A stretch of 64,000 nt of DNA from positions 1 to 64,000 of the forward strand of contig JAHHHC010000025.1 of NCBI GenBank assembly GCA_019359515.1, given 5' to 3'. Positions 55,039 to 63,824 of the stretch are shown in pieces (the first letter of the stretch is position 1; the number at the start of each line of letters is the position of its first letter). The notes beneath the pieces were generated by a model. The model was not told the DNA's origin and searched no databases. It saw only the letters and a list, made by a program, of their open reading frames with translations. A program made the position numbers and the translations under genes. The stretch comes from Desmonostoc vinosum HA7617-LM4. Lineage in GTDB: Bacteria; Cyanobacteriota; Cyanobacteriia; Cyanobacteriales; Nostocaceae.

Positions 55039-56322
55039 TTAGCTTCTGGTCACTACTCGATGCCCGATATCTCTGCGGTAGTATATTCCGTCAAATTGGA
55101 TACGGTCAATGCCAGTGTATGCTTGGGCGATCGCTTGCTCAAAATTTTCTCCGATGCCAGTCACATTTAATACTCGTCCGCCATCTGTCACTACTTGTTG
55201 TTGCTGGTTGAGTTTTGTCCCGGCATGAAACACAGTTACTCCTGCTGTTTCGGCTTCGTGCATACCAATAATTACTTTACCTTTTTCATATTCTCCTGGA
55301 TAACCACCTGAAGCAGCAACAACAGTGGCAGCAGCCCCTTGATGCCAAGCTATGGGGGGCATTTCGCTTAACCGCTGCTGTACGCAGGCTAGGAGCAATT
55401 CTTCGAGGGGTGTTGCTAACAGTGGTAAGATTACCTGCGTTTCTGGATCGCCAAAGCGACAGTTAAATTCTAAAACTTTCAAATCCCCATTGGGGGCAAT
55501 CATTAGCCCAGCGTATAAAACGCCTCGATAGTCAATGCCTTTGGCTTTTAGGGATGCGATCGCTTTCTCTAATACCTCTGTTTGCACCCGCGCCATCAAT
55601 TCGGGTGTAGCGATTGGTGCTGGGGCATAGGCTCCCATGCCACCAGTATTTTCCCCCGTGTCGCCTTCACCAATCCGCTTATGATCTTGAGCTGGTAGTA
55701 AAGGTCGAATTGTTAACCCATCTGTCAGTGCTAATACTGAAACTTCTTGCCCACTTAAATACTCTTCAATCACAACAAATTCACCAGCGCTACCAAACTG
55801 CCCTTGGAAAATAGCATCGATGGCATCATGTGCCTGTTCTAATGTTTCAGCCACCGTTACACCTTTACCTGCCGCCAATCCATCCGCTTTGACGACAATT
55901 GGTATCCCTTGGGTTTTGACATATGATTTGGCAGCATTTGCCTCCGTAAATACCGCAGCCTTAGCTGTAGGGATTCCGGCTTCTCGCATTAAAGCTTTTG
56001 CCCAAGCTTTACTCGCTTCAATTTGCGCTCCCGCTCTTGTGGGGCCAAATACCATCAATCCTTGTGATTGCAGATAATCTGTGATTCCCTTTGCTAAAGG
56101 GATTTCTGGCCCAACTACTACCAGGGAAACGTTATTTGCGATCGCATGTTGGCTAATAAGAGCAAAATCATCAACCGCTAGAGGCAAATTTTGACAATGC
56201 TCCATTGTCGCTGTGCCTCCATTCCCCGGCACACAGATAACTTGCTTAACTTGTTTGGATTGCAGTAGCTTCCATGCTAGAGCATGTTCGCGCCCCCCGT
56301 TACCGACAACTAAAACTTTCAC
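55039..56322 (-). CDS. purD: Phosphoribosylamine-glycine ligase
   Basis: 427 residues, ATP-grasp enzyme of step two in purine synthesis. It begins MKVLVVGNGGREHALAWKL, with VVVGPEIPLAKGITDYL. The ATP-grasp core has VKADGLAAGKGVTVAET, VIEEYLSGQEVSVLALTDG, then ENTGGMGAYAPAP and VLEFNCRFGDPETQVILPLL. The C-terminal domain ends with GRVLNVTGIGENFEQAIAQAY. Complete. The right flank is the divergent boundary with the PARG-like gene. Confidence 0.97.
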   Translation of the reverse strand: MKVLVVGNGGREHALAWKLLQSKQVKQVICVPGNGGTATMEHCQNLPLAVDDFALISQHAIANNVSLVVVGPEIPLAKGITDYLQSQGLMVFGPTRAGAQIEASKAWAKALMREAGIPTAKAAVFTEANAAKSYVKTQGIPIVVKADGLAAGKGVTVAETLEQAHDAIDAIFQGQFGSAGEFVVIEEYLSGQEVSVLALTDGLTIRPLLPAQDHKRIGEGDTGENTGGMGAYAPAPIATPELMARVQTEVLEKAIASLKAKGIDYRGVLYAGLMIAPNGDLKVLEFNCRFGDPETQVILPLLATPLEELLLACVQQRLSEMPPIAWHQGAAATVVAASGGYPGEYEKGKVIIGMHEAETAGVTVFHAGTKLNQQQQVVTDGGRVLNVTGIGENFEQAIAQAYTGIDRIQFDGIYYRRDIGHRVVTRS

Positions 56323-56585
56323 TGATTTCCTCGTGCGTTCCTTGCTAAACGAGAATGCTTTAGCGACTTCTCGCGGATCAATTCTTCGTCAATTTTCATG
56401 CTGATGCAAACCCCCGCAAGGAGTCAACCCCATGAGGGGTGATACCCCTGAATAACCAGCTGTATCCTCAAAGAAGTCGGGGATCTAGACACCGTGAATT
56501 TTCACAAATCAGATAGGATTGCTATATATATATACATAATAAATAATATTCATGAAACGCTGAGTTTAATAGGAAAGTGGGGAAG

Positions 56586-57434
56586 ATGAAACCAATAAAA
56601 CGAATCGATATAGCCCAAAATACTTTAGAAGTTCTTGATGCTGGTAGCTATGTTTCTGGTAATGGCAATCTGGTTAATATCGCTCAAGAGTTCAAGTATT
56701 GTCTTGATGGAACAAAATGCTACAGTCCTGAAAATCTCTCTGATATTGAAAAAGAAGTGCTTAAGAGTGATCCTGTTTTTTTAGAAACTGAATTTGAAGT
56801 GAGGAATGAGACTACCCTAATGGGTGCAGAACGCATAGCGAAAACATGTGAATTTCAACAAGTTGGTGTTCTGAATTTTGCTTCGGCCAAAAACCCTGGA
56901 GGTGGATTTATCAAAGGTGCCCAAGCACAAGAAGAGAGTTTAGCAAGAAGTTCTGGACTTTACCAAAGCCTGTTGAAATGCCCTGAATATTATCGTTTTC
57001 ATCGCTCTCAACAATCGCTTTTATACTCAGATTGGATGATTTATTCTCCTGGCTGTCCAGTTTTTAAAGACGATGATGGAAAACTATTAGAGCAGCCGTA
57101 TATCGTCAATTTCATCACTAGTCCAGCACCAAATGCCGGAATGATTCAGAAAAATCAACCGCAGGATGTAGAGAAAATACCTGGGGTTCTTCAAACTCGG
57201 ACATCAAAAGTCTTGAGTTTATTAGCTGAACACGGTTGCGATGCCTTAATTTTAGGCGCTTGGGGGTGTGGAGTATTTCAAAATGACCCGGCGATGGTTG
57301 CTCAAATATTTGCATATTTCTTATTAGCTGGTGGTCAATTTGAGGGCAGATTTAAAAGAGTAACTTTTTCTGTTCTCGACTCTAGTAAAGAACAAAGGAT
57401 TTTTAGTGAATTTCACAAGCAATTTTCTTACTAG
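56586..57434 (+). CDS. Bacterial-type poly(ADP-ribose) glycohydrolase-like macrodomain protein (TIGR02452)
   Basis: 282 residues from ATG 56586; GTG 56577 is possible and would add three residues. The PARG signature is present: NPGGGFIKGAQAQEESLARSS, with GGG at about 105-107 and QEE at 115-117. VLNFASAKN and CDALILGAWGCGVFQNDP, the macrodomain phosphate loop, complete the fold. The first 60 residues are a family-specific N-terminal extension. It would remove ADP-ribose chains or release ADP-ribose. No ADP-ribosyltransferase gene is adjacent. The GGG-x(7)-QEE spacing fits a functional catalytic loop. Confidence 0.9.
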   Translation: MKPIKRIDIAQNTLEVLDAGSYVSGNGNLVNIAQEFKYCLDGTKCYSPENLSDIEKEVLKSDPVFLETEFEVRNETTLMGAERIAKTCEFQQVGVLNFASAKNPGGGFIKGAQAQEESLARSSGLYQSLLKCPEYYRFHRSQQSLLYSDWMIYSPGCPVFKDDDGKLLEQPYIVNFITSPAPNAGMIQKNQPQDVEKIPGVLQTRTSKVLSLLAEHGCDALILGAWGCGVFQNDPAMVAQIFAYFLLAGGQFEGRFKRVTFSVLDSSKEQRIFSEFHKQFSY

Positions 57435-57497
57435 GTCGAGTCTAAATATAGTAGATTGCAGTTAATGAAGTAATAAAACAAGAGACTTTCAACGCTG

Positions 57498-57578
57498 TTA
57501 CTTTTTCTCTACAATATGCAGCTTTTGAGTTGTTTGTCTATTAACACGGTTGAATAATACTTTTTTTGCTGGATTCAT
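57498..57578 (-). CDS. Possible small basic protein, 26 residues
   Basis: ATG 57578 with AGAGGTG five bases upstream, a near-ideal ribosome-binding site. Translation MNPAKKVLFNRVNRQTTQKL, then HIVEKK, strongly basic. No family recognised. It stands alone in a gene gap, convergent with the PARG-like gene. Confidence 0.45.
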   Translation of the reverse strand: MNPAKKVLFNRVNRQTTQKLHIVEKK

Positions 57579-57952
57579 GTTGCACCTCTTTGGTCGTTTC
57601 AAATTGCTTTTGTCCTGATGATTTTTAATGTACAGTTACCAATCTATATAAGCAAATGTTGTTTTTTTTGATAACGATAATTAAAAGTGATGACTATTTG
57701 CTGGTTGAGAAATAAAGGCGATCGCAAACTTTGATGTACAATAAATAATTTTTATTGAATTGACAATAAATAAAAATTGCTGTTATCAATAACGTGGCAT
57801 ATACTGGAACTAAATTTCATAATTACGCGTGTAAATTTTAACTAATATCAGCGTAAATACTCTATTAGATAGATGCAAAAAAAAGTTAAATATGTCTAGG
57901 ATTTATCTCAACGGACTACCAAAAATGTTGACTTTAGCAACAAGGTTTATGT
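57579..57952. other. Divergent intergenic region, AT-rich
   Basis: Lies between the candidate small basic ORF and the gene at 57953. No repeats or RNA structures that I can support. It should contain the promoter of the rightward pair that follows. Confidence 0.45.
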
Positions 57953-58207
57953 ATGAGTAACTACCATCAAGTAGACAAACACAACTTCCTTTATCATCGC
58001 TATCAATACTCCGGTAAATTTACACCAAGTCAGCTTGTATTCAATGCCAACCTGCAAGAATTTTCTCAACGAGTTGGCTATATCTGTAATCTCCAAACTG
58101 GAGGAAAACTTTCTCACACTGAGGCTTATCAACAAATCGAAGCACTTTGGGAGCAGATAAAACAAAGCTTTCAAGGACTAGAAAATGAGACAGACGCAAT
58201 CAAATAA
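57953..58207 (+). CDS. Conserved cyanobacterial small protein (appears to be DUF7219)
   Basis: 84 residues. YQYSGKFTPSQLVFNANLQEFSQRVGYICNLQTGGKLS, then AYQQIEALWEQIKQS, match a small family I know only from cyanobacteria, where F-NANLQEF--RV-YIC-L-TGGK is invariant. No signal peptide or metal site. Its role is not known. The next gene follows after 44 bp and is probably cotranscribed. Confidence 0.85.
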   Translation: MSNYHQVDKHNFLYHRYQYSGKFTPSQLVFNANLQEFSQRVGYICNLQTGGKLSHTEAYQQIEALWEQIKQSFQGLENETDAIK

Positions 58208-58251
58208 TTGCTAGCAATTCATCAATTTTTTTAATAAGACAGGCTAAATTT

Positions 58252-58533
58252 ATGAGGAACACCAATTTTATATCCACATCTGTTGGTGAAACAACAGATG
58301 TAGAAGTTTGGCTAGCTCGCGCTGGGCTAAAATTTTCTGACTTAGGTAAAGATGCTGCCAGTAACGCAATTCGTCAGCAATGGCGAGAGTATCAAGCAGC
58401 AGTACAAAAATGTTGTGTAGTGCTGCATCAATTACCAGAAAATGTGCAATTAAGTGATATTCATGCACATTTGAGAATACCTAATAGTATGTTCATATTA
58501 AATGTAGCTGGGGAAAATCAAGCAGGTCGTTAG
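58252..58533 (+). CDS. Small protein of unknown function
   Basis: 93 residues. Charged helix (SDLGKDAASNAIRQQWREYQAAVQKCC) followed by VVLHQLPENVQLSDIHAHLRIP. No membrane segment and no metal-ligand pattern. It follows the 84-residue gene after 44 bp. It is a full frame with cyanobacterial codon use, but I do not recognise a family. Confidence 0.7.
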   Translation: MRNTNFISTSVGETTDVEVWLARAGLKFSDLGKDAASNAIRQQWREYQAAVQKCCVVLHQLPENVQLSDIHAHLRIPNSMFILNVAGENQAGR

Positions 58534-58589
58534 CAAACTTCAAGAAATAAATTAGCCGATTTTACCGAATCAAAACGACTTTCTTTCCC

Positions 58590-58725
58590 CTATTAAATAA
58601 TTCGTAATTCGTAATTCGTAATTTCGTAATTAAGTTTTGTATCGGGGTTAAATCCCCATTACAAAACTTGCCGACTGCCGATTATAGAACCGGGGGACTT
58701 AAACCTACGGAACTAGTTAAAAGCA
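58590..58725. repeat. Dispersed repeats between the small genes and the rhomboid gene
   Basis: AATTCGT heptads (58599-58632) followed by AAGTTTTGTATCGGGG, TTAAATCCCCATTACAAAACTT, GATTATAGAACCGGGGGAC and CCTACGGAAC. The second part is the inverse of the element at 18931-19005. Confidence 0.8.
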
Positions 58726-58887
58726 ATAGGATATTTATTTGGAAATTCTTGTAGCGATCGCCCGATCTTCCTCAAGGATTAACCGTCCTCAATCTCAAAT
58801 CTTAGCGAAATATCCACGAGGTAGAAGAAACTACTCATATATTTCAGTATTGTATAGCTAGTGTCTTAATTATCATCAAAAACGCTC

Positions 58888-59601
58888 GTGGTTCCAATTA
58901 GAGATAATAATCCTACACAAATCACACCCTATGTGACTTTTGGATTGATTGCCGTCAATGTCCTCGCTTTTATTTATGAAGCTAGTCTACCACCACAAGC
59001 ATTAGACGGATTTTTGCACCTAGCGGCTGTCGTTCCGCAAGAACTGACTTTAAGCTTTGGTGGTGTCTCAATTAATCAACCAGTTCCAGAGTGGGCAACC
59101 TTAATCACTTCCCAATTTCTGCATGGTGGTTTTTTGCATCTAGCTGGCAATATGTTATTCCTGTGGATTTTCGGCAACAACGTCGAAGATAAGCTAGGAC
59201 ACGCCAAATATTTGCTGTTTTACTTATCATGTGGGGTTTTGGCAGCTTTATCCCAATGGTTCTTTGCTCAGAATTCTAACATCCCTTCATTAGGAGCAAG
59301 CGGTGCGATCGCTGGTGTGATGGGTGCATACATTCTCCGCTTTCCCCAAGCCGAAATTCTCGGCGTAGTACCCTTGGGTATTTTCTTCCCCACATTCCGT
59401 GTTCCTGCATATTTCTTTCTAGGATTTTGGTTCATCCAGCAAGCTTTCTATGGACTTGCTAGTCTCGAAACACCCACCAACATTGGTATGGAAAGCGGCG
59501 GTATTGCTTACTGGGCACATGCAGGTGGTTTCCTCTTCGGAGCAATTCTCGGCCCACTATTGGGTTTATTTAGCGACAAAGATCAGCAAGAATCTTGGTA
59601 A
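58888..59601 (+). CDS. Rhomboid-family intramembrane serine protease
   Basis: 237 residues from GTG 58888. Six hydrophobic segments. Catalytic Ser138 in LGASGAIAGVMGAY and His211 in AYWAHAGGFLFGA, with the oxyanion-supporting HLAGNMLFLWIFG (N88) in the second helix. This is the bacterial GlpG-type core without the cytoplasmic extension. It cleaves transmembrane helices of membrane proteins; the substrate is unknown. Monocistronic and flanked by repeats. Confidence 0.95.
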   Translation: MVPIRDNNPTQITPYVTFGLIAVNVLAFIYEASLPPQALDGFLHLAAVVPQELTLSFGGVSINQPVPEWATLITSQFLHGGFLHLAGNMLFLWIFGNNVEDKLGHAKYLLFYLSCGVLAALSQWFFAQNSNIPSLGASGAIAGVMGAYILRFPQAEILGVVPLGIFFPTFRVPAYFFLGFWFIQQAFYGLASLETPTNIGMESGGIAYWAHAGGFLFGAILGPLLGLFSDKDQQESW

Positions 59602-59619
59602 GTCAATGTACTTTTAACT

Positions 59620-59815
59620 ACGAATTACGCGCTTCGCAGCGGTAGCGAGTCCTCGATAGCGTTAGCGTTAGCAAAGCGGTAGCGAGTCCTCGAGCGTCAG
59701 CGGTAGCGAGGTACGAGCGTCAGCGTAAAGCCTGCGGCATAGCTTCGCTTAGAGCGACGCAGGAGCGTCGCGTCATTACGAATTACGAATTACGAATTAC
59801 GAATTACGAATTAAC
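59620..59815. repeat. AGCG-type repeat block with ATTACGA heptads
   Basis: AGCGGTAGCGAGTCCTCG units, GGTACGAGCGTCAGCG, the AAAGCCTGCGGCATAGC core, AGGAGCGTCGCGTCATTACG and five ATTACGA heptads. Same order as at 19012-19285 and 44320-44455. Confidence 0.9.
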
Positions 59816-59832
59816 ACTCCTGCCCCACACTC

Positions 59833-60666
59833 CTAGTCACGAATAGGGGAACCAAAACGCCGACGCTGTTGACGCATGACGAGGTTGTTGATGTTATACA
59901 TCAACTGCGGACTCAGACGATATATCCACCATAAAACATGCACATATTTAGGAAATACTATGATTAATTGCTCGCGTTCCACCCCACGCAGTATATTTTT
60001 AACAGCAGTTGACACATCGATAAACTTGAAAGGAACACGGGCTTTTAGATGCTTGATATCAAAACTTTTACCGTAAGTACCATTTTGGAAAAGATTAGTA
60101 TCAATGTAGCCTGGACATACAACCGTCAGCTTAATTCCATAATTATTAGCCTCAGATGCTAGCGATTGAGTAAGACCAGTTAAAGCATGTTTAGTTGCTA
60201 CATAAGCAGTAGACAAGGGACTAGGCACTAAACCATACATTGAAGCAATATTTATGATGTGACCACTACGTTGACGTACCATGTGTTTGTATACAGCATA
60301 CATAACATTGACAACACCTAGCAGATTGATATCTACAATTCGCCGCCAAACAGCTAGATCAATTTCTTGAAATTCACCCCCTACTGCAATGCCAGCATTG
60401 TTAAATACATAGTCAATACGTCCATATTTACGGATAATTGCTGTAATTTTCTCTGCCACATTCACGGAATTTGTGACATCCAAGCTAGTAATCTCTGCTT
60501 GTCCTCCCGCTTGCTGTAAATGCTTTGCGAGTAAACGTGCGTTTTCTATATTGATGTCTGCAATTACAACATTGGCACCATGCCGCGAAAGTGTTTCACA
60601 TAAACCTTTTCCTAAGCCAGAAGCGCCACCCGTCACAAGAACTACTTTGCCGAAAAAGATATTCAT
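59833..60666 (-). CDS. Short-chain dehydrogenase/reductase
   Basis: 277 residues, classical SDR. VVLVTGGASGLGKGLCETL gives the TGxxxGxG cofactor site, then DINIEN at the end of strand 2. The NNAGIAVGG motif, catalytic Ser in INIASMYG and Tyr-x3-Lys in STAYVATKHAL follow. The cofactor could be NAD or NADP: an Asp after strand 2 favours NAD. The C-terminal helix with basic MRQQRRRFGSP may reach a membrane. The substrate is unknown. Confidence 0.94.
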   Translation of the reverse strand: MNIFFGKVVLVTGGASGLGKGLCETLSRHGANVVIADINIENARLLAKHLQQAGGQAEITSLDVTNSVNVAEKITAIIRKYGRIDYVFNNAGIAVGGEFQEIDLAVWRRIVDINLLGVVNVMYAVYKHMVRQRSGHIINIASMYGLVPSPLSTAYVATKHALTGLTQSLASEANNYGIKLTVVCPGYIDTNLFQNGTYGKSFDIKHLKARVPFKFIDVSTAVKNILRGVEREQLIIVFPKYVHVLWWIYRLSPQLMYNINNLVMRQQRRRFGSPIRD

Positions 60667-60884
60667 AAATACTAACTCTGATTTAGATAGCGTTATTTTG
60701 CTTTCTGAATCACGAGCAAAATTAACTTCTCAATTTTATTGGTTAATTGAGAATTAAATATGTAAAATTATTAGATATATAGCCATTTATATGCATAATT
60801 TTTAGGACATAAATCCAAATTTTTTGTCTCAATACAAAACTTTTATTGTTGGTGTTAAAGTTAACTGGCTAATTTTACAGACAT

Positions 60885-60933
60885 AAAAAAGGCGATCGCA
60901 CTCAATTTTCTACTGGGTGCGATCGCCTTTTTA
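60885..60933 (-). terminator. Bidirectional terminator built on HIP1
   Basis: AAAAAA, GGCGATCGCAC (60891-60901), a 15-nt loop, GTGCGATCGCC (60917-60927), TTTTT. An 11-bp GC-rich stem flanked by A/T runs works on both strands. It follows the leftward gene at 60971, 38 bp past its stop. Both arms contain HIP1 octamers. Confidence 0.85.
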
Positions 60934-60970
60934 TCTAAAGACAGAAGAGATTATTTCAGAATTCCAATTT

Positions 60971-61327
60971 CTACCTGTTTCGTGTCGCACCTTCACGAAC
61001 ATCACGAGCAGTTTTTTGAGCGCCTTCTACATATCCCGATCCAAATTCTTTCAAAGCTTCTGCTGACTCTTTACCAATCTTCTGAAGTCGTTCACCAGGA
61101 TTACCTTCTGTTTCGCGAGCTTCTCTGTTCCATTGTCCTGTTGTTTTGGGTCTTTGAGCATCATTTTGATTTACCAGCTCGCGAACTCTCCCACTCGAAA
61201 TGTCGTTATTGCGTTCTGGAATAACATTTGTGGTCAATACTAGGAAACCAACTAAGACAACAGCTAAAAAACGTTTTACTTGAAGCCCATTAAACAAGGA
61301 AATCACGTTAGAAATTAAATTCTTCAT
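60971..61327 (-). CDS. Cyanobacterial DUF6658-like protein
   Basis: 118 residues. An N-terminal hydrophobic segment (about 16-37, QVKRFLAVVLVGFLVLTT) acts as a signal or anchor. The polar remainder carries RVRELVNQNDAQRPKTTGQW, NREARETEGNPGERLQKIG, and KESAEALKEFGSGYVEGAQKTARD. A cyanobacterial family, probably DUF6658, of unknown function. The SADALKEFG-type helix resembles LEA-like stress peptides. A good terminator follows. Confidence 0.85.
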   Translation of the reverse strand: MKNLISNVISLFNGLQVKRFLAVVLVGFLVLTTNVIPERNNDISSGRVRELVNQNDAQRPKTTGQWNREARETEGNPGERLQKIGKESAEALKEFGSGYVEGAQKTARDVREGATRNR

Positions 61328-61439
61328 GCCAACACTCCATTGGTTGATTGTTGTTAATTTTCACAAATGATTTGAGTACAACTTCAGAATAACTATAAAA
61401 ATCTTATTATTCTTCTAACAAAAGGCATATCTCAAACTA

Positions 61440-61582
61440 ATTCGTAATGATGCGACGCTTCTGTGTTGCTAATGCTGACGCTCGTACCGACGCTCGATGA
61501 CTCGCTAACATAATTCGTAATTCTGAAAGTCAAGTAGTTAAGCCGTAGGCTAACGCACCATCCGAGTACTTCGGTGCGTTAG
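61440..61582. repeat. Repeat region with CTAACGCACC hairpin
   Basis: The first half is a GCTGACGCTCGTACCGACGC fragment related to the AGCG-type repeats. The second half contains CTAACGCACC (61550-61559) and GGTGCGTTAG (61573-61582), a perfect 10-bp stem with a 13-nt loop. Non-coding. Confidence 0.75.
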
Positions 61583-61788
61583 GACTTTCGTCCATAACAC
61601 ACCCTACAAAATTAAAGCTTTTAATTCGCGTTGGGTGTAATTCAGAAAATCAAGGTTGTTGATTTTTTTGGTTTGGAACTGTTCCTTGATTTTGGGGAAT
61701 TGGTATAATTTCGTAATCAAGGCATATACAAAAAGGCTCAGACGAACCTTTTACCAGACGTTACTCTATACCCGAAGCAATATATCTA

Positions 61789-62487
61789 ATGTATAATCAA
61801 GAAGAATATAAATTACAAACTCAGGCGTTTTATCTCGATAGAGCATCTCGCTCAAATGACAATTCATTTGACAAAATAGCGAAACGAGTTGGCTGGGAAT
61901 CCTGCACTCTTCAATATATAGGATTTGAAGTTGCAACAACATATCATGAAATTAATTGGCAAAATATCAAGAGTGTATTAGATATTGGATGTGGTTATGG
62001 AACTTTGGTTCAGCACTTAAGAGAAAATAAGAATTTTCAAGGAAATTATACAGGTATTGATATATTACCTAACTTTATTGAAGAAGCTAAAAAACTATAT
62101 GGTAGCGATGAACGAAATAACTTTATCGAAGGAGATTTTTTAGCAGATGATTGGAGTAATAAATATTATGATATTGTCATTTCTTTAGGTATACTTGGTG
62201 TCAACTACGATCAGCCTAACCAATATGGAGAAAAATCAAAGTATTGTGCAAAGAGAGCCATTGCTTTAATGATGAAACTAGCCAAGCTGGCAATAAGTAT
62301 ATATTTCCTAAATGAAGATAATTTTCCTATCTTACAAAGGTTGACCAATTTTGATATGGCTTTTTATCAACCTGAAGAAATTCAACAAATAATTAAAGAA
62401 GTATCTGATAAAAAATATAATTTAACCATCGAATCTTTCCCAGAAGCTAATGATGCTAAAACAATAGCTAAGTTATGTTTTGTCTGA
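61789..62487 (+). CDS. Class I SAM-dependent methyltransferase
   Basis: 232 residues. Motif I is VLDIGCGYGTLVQHLRE (about 63-79). YTGIDILPNFIEEAK follows as motif II with the acidic Asp, then FIEGDFLADDW and the post-motif YDIVISLGILG. Substrate unknown. Its base composition is visibly more AT-rich than its neighbours, with many AAT, ATA and TTA codons, which suggests recent acquisition. Confidence 0.92.
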   Translation: MYNQEEYKLQTQAFYLDRASRSNDNSFDKIAKRVGWESCTLQYIGFEVATTYHEINWQNIKSVLDIGCGYGTLVQHLRENKNFQGNYTGIDILPNFIEEAKKLYGSDERNNFIEGDFLADDWSNKYYDIVISLGILGVNYDQPNQYGEKSKYCAKRAIALMMKLAKLAISIYFLNEDNFPILQRLTNFDMAFYQPEEIQQIIKEVSDKKYNLTIESFPEANDAKTIAKLCFV

Positions 62488-62594
62488 TGAGTTTATCTAG
62501 AAAATAGGGAATGGGTAATGGGAATTGACAAGAGATTTTTATCACATGGGTAAGTAGAGGCGGGTTTAGCAACATCCTTGTGTCACGCCATGTT

Positions 62595-63824
62595 TTAATT
62601 ACAAATTCGCGAAATTGTTTCTAACTTACCACCCTTAATCAACTTCAAACGCTGCCCCCGCCACTCAATTGTTCCACCCACAAAGCCACAGCACCAAATG
62701 ACACAACGAATTAAATCGTATAAAGGGATAAGCCACAAAAACTTTTTGGCAGCCATATCGTGGAGTAGTTTAACTCCCACTACCCAACCCATTAATAACC
62801 GCATTGTCCAGGTGATAGCCAGCAAACTCCAGCCTAGTTTTGAACCGCCGACAGCAATTAATAAGAGCAAACTAGTAACTGTACCGTAAGTAAAAAGTAG
62901 TGCTAGATAACCCCAAGGACGAGAAACACGAATACAGCGTCCCCAACGAATTTGGCGCTGTATGGCATCAGCTAAACTACTAGTAGCTAAGACATGTTCA
63001 ACCACATAGTCGGATAGTACAACTTTGTAACCTGCTTTGCTTGGTTGGTAGCCAAGTTGAAAGTCATCTGCTAAATAATCAGCGATCGCCCCAAATCCAC
63101 CGATCGCTTCTAGCACTGGTTTACGTATTACAATCGTAGAACCAAAGGTAAATTTTATCCCTGCTAGTTGATTGCTAACCAAAACCCCTGCATGAAAATC
63201 AGTAGCAGTAGCGATGGCTTCTAAAGTTGTTACCCATCCTTGAGCTAGGGAACGATACAAGCAGGTGACTACACCAACACTCTCGTCTTTGAGTGGTTGG
63301 ATGACTCTTTGTAAATAATCCCCTCCAACACGAATATCGCTATCTGCTATCAGCAAGATTTCATGTTTGGCGGCAGTGACAGCATTCGCTAGATTACTAA
63401 CTTTGAGATTAGCCCCGATGATGCGATCGCTCACAACCAAATGAATATCCACATCTGGGAACTGCTGGATAATTTTCTTAACAACATCAATAACAGGGTC
63501 TTCGCGATCGCGCACAGCAAAAATTATCTGATATTTTGGATAGTCTTGCTGACAAAATGAGGTGAGATTTTCATCTACTTGAGCATCTAACCCACAAATT
63601 GGCTTGAGAATGGTTATCGCTGGCTGGAATTCGGGATCGATAACATGGGGATGATTTAAAAAAGCGATCGCCGCATAAATTCCGTAGCAGTAAAATAAGA
63701 CAGCGCAAAGGCACAGAATTAACAGCAAGACATCAATAGTTATGGGGAATTGGGAATGGAGAAAATAAGCCAAACTCTTATAGCAGTTACCAATCACATC
63801 AGGTATAGTATGGCCCCTAGTCAC
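62595..63824 (-). CDS. HpnI-like / ceramide-glucosyltransferase-type glycosyltransferase (GT21)
   Basis: 409 residues if started at GTG 63824; the true start is probably nearer the first membrane helix, because a GGGAATTGGGAATGG-type repeat covers codons 20-30. TITILKPICGLDAQVDENL, ADSDIRVGGDYL (D-x-D like) and DYLADDFQLG with (Q/R)xxRW as QRQIRWGRC are the hallmarks of GT21. The family makes glucosylceramide or, in bacteria, bacteriohopanetetrol glucosamine (HpnI). Membrane segments lie at about 28-52 and in the C-terminal third (LFTYGTVTSLLLLIAVGG). Its GTG abuts the end of aroA. Confidence 0.88.
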   Translation of the reverse strand: MTRGHTIPDVIGNCYKSLAYFLHSQFPITIDVLLLILCLCAVLFYCYGIYAAIAFLNHPHVIDPEFQPAITILKPICGLDAQVDENLTSFCQQDYPKYQIIFAVRDREDPVIDVVKKIIQQFPDVDIHLVVSDRIIGANLKVSNLANAVTAAKHEILLIADSDIRVGGDYLQRVIQPLKDESVGVVTCLYRSLAQGWVTTLEAIATATDFHAGVLVSNQLAGIKFTFGSTIVIRKPVLEAIGGFGAIADYLADDFQLGYQPSKAGYKVVLSDYVVEHVLATSSLADAIQRQIRWGRCIRVSRPWGYLALLFTYGTVTSLLLLIAVGGSKLGWSLLAITWTMRLLMGWVVGVKLLHDMAAKKFLWLIPLYDLIRCVIWCCGFVGGTIEWRGQRLKLIKGGKLETISRICN

